Source: Pannonibacter sp. XCT-53
GTDB taxonomy: Bacteria; Pseudomonadota; Alphaproteobacteria; Rhizobiales; Stappiaceae
Assembly (NCBI RefSeq): GCF_009915765.1
Contig: NZ_JAABLQ010000002.1
Coordinates: 1 to 64,000, forward strand
Direction: 5' to 3'
DNA: 64,000 bases
The notes under the pieces were generated by a model. The model saw nothing but the letters and a program-made list of their open reading frames with translations, was not told the origin of the DNA and searched no databases. Positions 59,334 through 64,000 of this stretch are shown here, piece by piece. Numbering within the stretch: position 1 is the first letter of the stretch; the number at the start of each line of letters is the position of its first letter. The position numbers and the translations under genes are program-made.

Positions 59334-60142
59334 CGACGCCCCCCTTCCGCCTCGACGGACAGGTCGCGCTGGTCACCGGCGGCGCGCGCGGCATCGGCGC
59401 GGCCATCGTCACGCGGCTGGCCGAGGCCGGTGCGCTTGTCATCATTGCCAATCGCACGCTTGATGTTGCTGAAGACCTCGCCCGGACTCTCCGTGGACGA
59501 GGGCTTTCCGCCGCCGCCGTGCCTCTCGCCGACCTGTCGCGCGCCGGGCTCGCCCGGCTGGTGCAGGAGACCATGGCGCGCGCGGGCCGGCTCGACATCC
59601 TGGTGCACAATGCCGGCGGTTGTCCCTGGGCGGGCATCGAGGAGATGACCGAGGATCAGCTGGACGAAGCGCTCGACATCAACCTGAAGGCGGCTGTGTG
59701 GCTGACCCAGGCGGCTGCGCCGGGGATGCGGGCGGCCGGCCATGGCCGGCTCCTGTTCACCTCGTCCGTGTCGGCGCGGGTGGCCATGGCCGGCGGGGCG
59801 CATTACTCGGCGGCCAAGGCCGGGCTCAACGCCTTCATCCGGGGCGCGGCCTTCGAGCTGGCGCGCAGCGGCATCACGGTCAACGGCGTCGAGCCGGGCT
59901 TCATCGCCAAGCCGGGGCGCGGCACGCTGAGCACCCCGGAAAAGCAGGCCGAGATCGGGGCCGCGATCCCCATGGGCCGGATGGGCGAGGCCGACGACAT
60001 TGCCTGCGCCATGCTCTACCTCGCCTCGCGCGAGGCGAAATACATCACCGGCCAGACCATCGTCGTCGACGGCGGCTCCACCCTGCCGGAGACCGGCTAT
60101 GCGGTGACAAGCCATTTCGGGGCAGGGGAGGGCGCGGCATGA
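59330..60142 (+). CDS. SDR family oxidoreductase
   Basis: A 270-residue short-chain dehydrogenase with TGGARGIG at 16-23, NAGG at 94-97, Asn118, Ser145/146 and Tyr159-Lys163 (HYSAAK). It is coupled on both sides by ATGA overlaps (59330-59333 and 60139-60142). C-terminal blocks (YLASREAKYITGQTIVVDGG) are standard. One of two SDRs ending the IclR/TTT operon; substrate unknown. Confidence 0.92.
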   Translation: MTTPPFRLDGQVALVTGGARGIGAAIVTRLAEAGALVIIANRTLDVAEDLARTLRGRGLSAAAVPLADLSRAGLARLVQETMARAGRLDILVHNAGGCPWAGIEEMTEDQLDEALDINLKAAVWLTQAAAPGMRAAGHGRLLFTSSVSARVAMAGGAHYSAAKAGLNAFIRGAAFELARSGITVNGVEPGFIAKPGRGTLSTPEKQAEIGAAIPMGRMGEADDIACAMLYLASREAKYITGQTIVVDGGSTLPETGYAVTSHFGAGEGAA

Positions 60143-60912
60143 GCGGCGCACTGTCTGGTCTCACCGCCCTGATCACGGGGGCGGCCACCGGCATGGGCGC
60201 GGCGACGGCCGAGCGCTTTGCCGCCGAGGGTGCGCGGCTCGTGCTGTTCGGGCTCGGCGGTGCGGCGCTCGACCAGATGGCGGCGACGACCGGTGGCGTT
60301 GCCGTGCATGGCGACGTGACCAGCCCCGCCGACATCGACCGGGCGATTGCGGCCTGTGACGGGCGGCTCGACTGTCTCGTCAATGCTGCCGGCCTCATCG
60401 TCCCGGATCGTCCCGACAGCATCGAGGATGCCGTCTGGGCGCGGACACTCTCGGTCAATCTCACCGGCACCATGATGGTCTGCCGCGCGGCGCTGCACCT
60501 TCTGAAACGACAGGGCGGCAGCATCGTTAACATCGCCTCGGTCGCAGCCTTCAACGCCAGCCCGGACAGCGCCAGCTATGCCGCCAGCAAGGCAGGCGTT
60601 GTCGCCCTGACCCGGTCGCTCGCCTATGCCCATGGCAGTGACGGCATCCGGGTCAATGCCATCGCGCCCGGCTGGGTGCGCACGCCGATGAGCGAGATGG
60701 AGATGGACCTTGCGGCCAGGGCCGCCGGGACCACGCGCGAGGAGGAATTTGCCGCGCTCACCCGCCGGATTGCGCTTGGCCGCATTGCCGAGCCGGAGGA
60801 GATCGCGGCCTGCTGCCTGTTCCTGGCCAGCGCCCAGTCCTCCTTCGTCACGGGCACCGTGCTCGTGGCGGACGGCGGCGGGCGCTCGCCGACCCAGAAC
60901 AGGGCGGTCTGA
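60139..60912 (+). CDS. SDR family oxidoreductase
   Basis: A 257-residue short-chain dehydrogenase: TGAATGMG at 13-20, NAAG near 82, Ser134 (NIASVAAF) and Tyr147-Lys151 (SYAASK). The insert after NAIAPGWVRTPMSEMEMDLA is typical of the substrate-binding loop. It overlaps the previous SDR by ATGA and has AGGGGAGG upstream inside that gene. It is the last gene before a strong hairpin (60918-60953). Confidence 0.92.
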   Translation: MSGALSGLTALITGAATGMGAATAERFAAEGARLVLFGLGGAALDQMAATTGGVAVHGDVTSPADIDRAIAACDGRLDCLVNAAGLIVPDRPDSIEDAVWARTLSVNLTGTMMVCRAALHLLKRQGGSIVNIASVAAFNASPDSASYAASKAGVVALTRSLAYAHGSDGIRVNAIAPGWVRTPMSEMEMDLAARAAGTTREEEFAALTRRIALGRIAEPEEIAACCLFLASAQSSFVTGTVLVADGGGRSPTQNRAV

Positions 60913-60917
60913 TGGGC

Positions 60918-60953
60918 CCGCCGCGTCTCTTCCGGCTGGAGGAGACGCGGCGG
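60918..60953 (+). terminator. Possible terminator hairpin of the tct/SDR operon
   Basis: CCGCCGCGTCTC and GAGACGCGGCGG form a perfect 12-bp stem around a 12-base loop, beginning five bases after the SDR stop. No U-run follows, so it may be a Rho-assisted end or 3' stabiliser rather than an intrinsic terminator. Confidence 0.45.
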
Positions 60954-61201
60954 CTCCGGCCCTTGATGCCGGATGAACTTTTGCTTGATCCAGCGTGCAG
61001 GTCAGTCGAGCCTGCCTTGAGCTGGACGGGCGCTGCAAATACCGCTGGGCTGGGGTCTCTTACCCTCGGCCCCCAAAAGCGAAAACCATCCAGGCCACCA
61101 CTGACGCTGGCCTTCCAAAATCAAGACCAAGTCGCGGCACCGCTGCCGCCCCGGGGATCAGTCCGGGCCTGTTTCATCTTCAAGTGGGGGGAGGATCACC
61201 C

Positions 61202-62881
61202 ATGTCCGCAGTTCACGCCGTCGCCGATCTGGTTCTGACCAACGGCTGCATCTACACGGTTGACCCGGCGCGCAGCAGCGCCGAGGCGCTGGCCGTGCGC
61301 AATGGCCGGATCATCGCCGTCGGCAGCGACGCGGACGTGCGTCCGCACATCGGACCTGAGACGCGGGTCGTCGATCTCGGCGGCCGGCTGGCGATGCCCG
61401 GCATCGTCGACATCCACACGCACATGATGATGGGGGGGCAGGCGGATCTGTTCGAGCTGCGCTTCGGCAACACGCTGCGCCGCGAGGCCATTCTGGAGCA
61501 GGTGCGCGCAGCGGCGGAGACGACGCCCGAGGGCAAGTGGATCATCGGCGCGCAATGGGGCAGCGATCTCCTTGCCCTGTTCAACAGCGAGGAGTCCCTC
61601 GCCCTGCTGGACGCGGCCAGCCTCGGCCGTCCGGTGATGCTGCGCGACGACACCTATCACAACCGCTGGGTCAACACGGCGGCCCTGCGGCTGGCCGGCA
61701 TCACCGAGGACACCCCCGATCCGGACCAGGGCAGCTTCGGCCGCGACCCGTCGTCCGGCCGTCTCACCGGCATCATGATCGAGGCCGCGGCCGGTCTGAT
61801 CGAGCGCACCATCGTCGCCAGTGGCCATTACACCGAAGACATGGACCGGGCTGCCGTCGCCCATTCCATCGCCACGCTCAACCAGCATGGCGTGACGGCC
61901 TTTCTCGATGCGGCGGCGATGCAGCCCGTGCTGGCGGCGCTGAAGGGACTGGATGATCGCGGCCTGCTGACCGCCTGGGCCAGCGGCGCCATGCCGGTCA
62001 CCGAACCGTCCTTCCTGTTCGGCGTGGCGGGCGAGGAACTGTTTGCCCTGCGCGACACGTTCCGCAGCCGGCACGTGCGGCCCGACTTCACCAAGGTCTT
62101 CCTCGACGGCGTGCCCGGCGCGCGCACCGCTGCCTTCCACGAACCCTACACGCCCGATGCGGTCTTCGGCTGCTGCTTCCGTGGCACGACGCTGGCGACC
62201 GTACCGGAACTGGTGCGCTGGATCGGCCGCTGCGAGGACCTCGGCCTGTCGGTCAAGATCCACTGCGCGGGCGATGCGGCCGTGACCATGGCGCTGGATG
62301 CGCTGGACGTGGTGCGCTCCTTCAACGGCCCGACGCGGCTGACGCATCACATCGCCCATGCCAGCTACATCCGGGACGCGGACATCCCCCGCTTCCGCGA
62401 GCTGGGCATGGGAGCCGACCTGTCGCCCTTCATCTGGTTCCCGACCGCCTTCCTCGAGGGCCACAAGCAGACCATGGGCGTCGAACGCGCCACCCGCTTC
62501 TGGCCCAACCGCGACCTGCTCGATGCCGGTGCCCTGATGGCCGGCGGCAGCGACTGGCCGGTGATCCCGAACCCGAACCCCTGGACCGGCATCGAGGGGC
62601 TGGTGACGCGCCAGAACCCGCATGGCGATTTCCCGGGCGAGAGCCTGTGGCCGGAACAGGCGCTCGATATCGCCACCGTGCTCGAGATCTTCACCATCAA
62701 CTCGGCCCGCATGATGGGTCTGGGCGATGTGGTCGGCTCGCTGGAGATCGGCAAGTCCGCCGACATCATCGTCCTCGACCAGGACGTGCTGACCTGCCCG
62801 GCCGGTGCGATCGGCAAGACCCGGGTGCTGCAGACCTGGTTCGAGGGGCGGCTGGTGCATGGCGCGGAGGGACTGGCATGA
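61202..62881 (+). CDS. Amidohydrolase family protein (YtcJ-like, amidohydro_3)
   Basis: A 559-residue metal-dependent hydrolase. The start of the barrel reads MPGIVDIHTHMMMGG (HxH metal pair, near 70); VKIHCAGDAAV, THHIAHASY and MAGGSDWPV carry the later metal-ligand His and Asp; NSARMMGLGDVVGSLEIGKSADIIVLDQD is the standard amidohydrolase C-terminus. There is no signal peptide. GGGGGGAGGATCACCC precedes ATG 61202; an in-frame upstream extension is not protein-like. Its stop overlaps the start of a CobW-type GTPase (ATGA), hinting that the GTPase supplies its metal. Family members deacylate or deaminate varied amides; substrate unknown. Confidence 0.87.
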   Translation: MSAVHAVADLVLTNGCIYTVDPARSSAEALAVRNGRIIAVGSDADVRPHIGPETRVVDLGGRLAMPGIVDIHTHMMMGGQADLFELRFGNTLRREAILEQVRAAAETTPEGKWIIGAQWGSDLLALFNSEESLALLDAASLGRPVMLRDDTYHNRWVNTAALRLAGITEDTPDPDQGSFGRDPSSGRLTGIMIEAAAGLIERTIVASGHYTEDMDRAAVAHSIATLNQHGVTAFLDAAAMQPVLAALKGLDDRGLLTAWASGAMPVTEPSFLFGVAGEELFALRDTFRSRHVRPDFTKVFLDGVPGARTAAFHEPYTPDAVFGCCFRGTTLATVPELVRWIGRCEDLGLSVKIHCAGDAAVTMALDALDVVRSFNGPTRLTHHIAHASYIRDADIPRFRELGMGADLSPFIWFPTAFLEGHKQTMGVERATRFWPNRDLLDAGALMAGGSDWPVIPNPNPWTGIEGLVTRQNPHGDFPGESLWPEQALDIATVLEIFTINSARMMGLGDVVGSLEIGKSADIIVLDQDVLTCPAGAIGKTRVLQTWFEGRLVHGAEGLA

Positions 62882-64000
62882 CCGGTGCCACGCCTCTTCC
62901 CCTCACGGTCCTGACCGGCTTTCTCGGGGCCGGCAAGACGACGCTCCTCAACCGGCTGCTGCGCCAGCCGGCGCTGGACGGCACGCTGGCGATCATCAAC
63001 GAATTCGGTGCCATCGGCCTTGACCACCTGCTGGTGGAGACGAGCGAGGAGCGTTTCGCCCTGCTCGACAACGGCTGCATCTGCTGCACCGTGCGGGATG
63101 ATCTCGTCACCACCCTGACCGAAATCCTCGCCCGGCGCGACACGGGCGAGCTGGCGTCCGTCAGCCGCATCCTGATCGAGACCACGGGTCTCGCCGATCC
63201 GGTGCCCGTGCTGCATACGCTGCTGGTTGCCCCCGCGCTGTCGGGCCGGCTGGCGGTGGAGGGGGTCGTGACCGCCGTTGACGCCGTCAACGGCCTTGCC
63301 ACCCTCAACGCCCATCCGGAAGCCGTGAAACAGGTGGGCCTTGCCGAGCGCATCGTCATCACCAAGACGGACCTGGCGAGCGACGCCGAGCTGGAGCGTC
63401 TGCGCATTGCGCTGGGCCTCATCAACCCGGCCGCGCGGGTGCTGGAAGCCGACATGGGGCATGTCGCGGCCGCGCGTCTCCTCGGCACGGGTTTCGATCC
63501 GGATGCGCTCGGCCGGGCTGCAGCCGACTGGTTCGCGTCCGCCACAGCGCCGGCCGGCTTCGTCTGCAGCGATCCGCAGGCAAGCGACCCGGGCCACGTG
63601 CATGGCCCCGGCTGCGGCCATCATCTCCCGGCTGCCGTTGCCGGCGGCGGACATGCCGGCATCGAGACCCATGCCTTCGTCATCGACCAGCCGTTGTCGT
63701 CGCCCGCCTTCTCCCGCTGGCTGGAGTATCTGACCCTGCTCAAGGGCGAGAGCCTGTTGCGGATGAAGGGGCTCGTCGAACTGGACGACGACCGCGACCG
63801 TCCGCTGCTGGTGCAGGGCGTGCAGCATGTGCTGCATCCGCCCGTCCGCCTTCCGGCCTGGCCGGACCAGACCCGAGGCACCCGCCTCGTCTTCATCGTG
63901 CGCGGCATTCCGCGCGATGTGATCGAGCGAACCCTGGCCCGGTTCGCCGACGTGGATGCGGCCGCCATCAAGAACCCGGCAAGGGACGTGATGGCCGCAT
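62878..64000 (+). CDS. CobW/G3E family GTPase (metallochaperone), truncated by window edge
   Basis: At least 374 residues, open at the right edge. Walker A is GFLGAGKTT, the metal-binding CxCC is in NGCICCTV, the switch region reads ETTGLADP and the guanine motif is TKTD. A His-rich stretch (DPGHVHGPGCGHH) near residue 240 and the start of the CobW C-terminal domain (LLRMKGLVEL) follow. G3E proteins use GTP to load metals, often zinc, into client proteins. The start overlaps the amidohydrolase stop by ATGA. Most of the expected length (about 350-400 residues) is present. Confidence 0.92.
   Translation, partial: MTGATPLPLTVLTGFLGAGKTTLLNRLLRQPALDGTLAIINEFGAIGLDHLLVETSEERFALLDNGCICCTVRDDLVTTLTEILARRDTGELASVSRILIETTGLADPVPVLHTLLVAPALSGRLAVEGVVTAVDAVNGLATLNAHPEAVKQVGLAERIVITKTDLASDAELERLRIALGLINPAARVLEADMGHVAAARLLGTGFDPDALGRAAADWFASATAPAGFVCSDPQASDPGHVHGPGCGHHLPAAVAGGGHAGIETHAFVIDQPLSSPAFSRWLEYLTLLKGESLLRMKGLVELDDDRDRPLLVQGVQHVLHPPVRLPAWPDQTRGTRLVFIVRGIPRDVIERTLARFADVDAAAIKNPARDVMAA

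Noticed and set aside
61134-61149. GCGGCA-CCGC-TGCCGC inverted repeat upstream of the YtcJ-like gene as a Zur or operator site
   Set aside because: Six-bp GC-only arms are expected often by chance at this base composition, and the sequence does not match an AT-rich Zur box.

Overview
The window looks like a high-GC (roughly two thirds G+C by eye) alphaproteobacterial chromosome, most likely Hyphomicrobiales (Rhizobiales). The grounds are the overall gene style (many solute-binding-protein importers, alphaproteobacterial-type regulators, dense ATGA start/stop overlaps) and a GAAC-N7-GAAC motif at the left edge, which read on the minus strand is the direct-repeat LexA box GTTC-N7-GTTC typical of Alphaproteobacteria. 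No rRNA, tRNA, prophage, insertion sequence or CRISPR array was seen. Genus cannot be assigned from sequence alone.

Layout. 355-9763 (-): a LysR regulator, then a peptide-type (Dpp/Opp) ABC importer whose two ATPase domains are fused in one chain, an M20 amidohydrolase, an SDR and an XRE-cupin regulator. 10047-12690 (+): an adenine-deaminase-like amidohydrolase and a YczE-like membrane protein, followed by a tandem array of five 36-bp hairpin units. 12915-18922 (-): FadR-type GntR regulator, trans-sulfuration-type PLP enzyme and a complete CUT1 (sugar-type) ABC importer. 19050-29773: two divergent operons that together read as an N-acetylgalactosamine-type amino sugar system: on the left a hybrid RpiR/DeoR regulator, AgaS, ROK kinase, GatZ-family protein and NagA; on the right a Gfo/Idh/MocA protein and a CUT1 importer.

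30092-39520: a secreted SH3/lysozyme-inhibitor-like protein, a LysR regulator divergent from dabB-dabA (inorganic carbon uptake), selO, and msrB-msrA. 39666-42842 (+): modE-like regulator and modABC molybdate importer. 42811-49026: a polyamine-type ABC importer with a DmpA-family peptidase in its operon, a divergent binding protein and an RpiR regulator.

49145-60912: an IclR-centred divergent catabolic locus. Leftward are IclR, a UPF0261 (Tm-1-like) protein, a HAD hydrolase and an omega-aminotransferase. Rightward are a tripartite tricarboxylate transporter (tctCBA), an aldehyde dehydrogenase, a second class III aminotransferase and two SDRs. 61202-64000 (+): a YtcJ-like metal-dependent amidohydrolase translationally coupled to a CobW/G3E GTPase that runs off the right edge.

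Overall this is a catabolic stretch: six binding-protein-dependent importers of organic compounds or molybdate plus one CO2/bicarbonate system, each with its own local regulator and degradative enzymes. Recurrent design features are ATGA-type coupling within operons, inverted-repeat operators in the divergent promoters, and a strong hairpin just after the solute-binding-protein gene in five of the six importer loci. The points most worth follow-up are the asymmetric fused ABC ATPase, the RpiR/DeoR hybrid regulator with its putative epimerase-based GalNAc route, the 36-bp hairpin array, and the IclR/UPF0261/TTT locus of unknown substrate.
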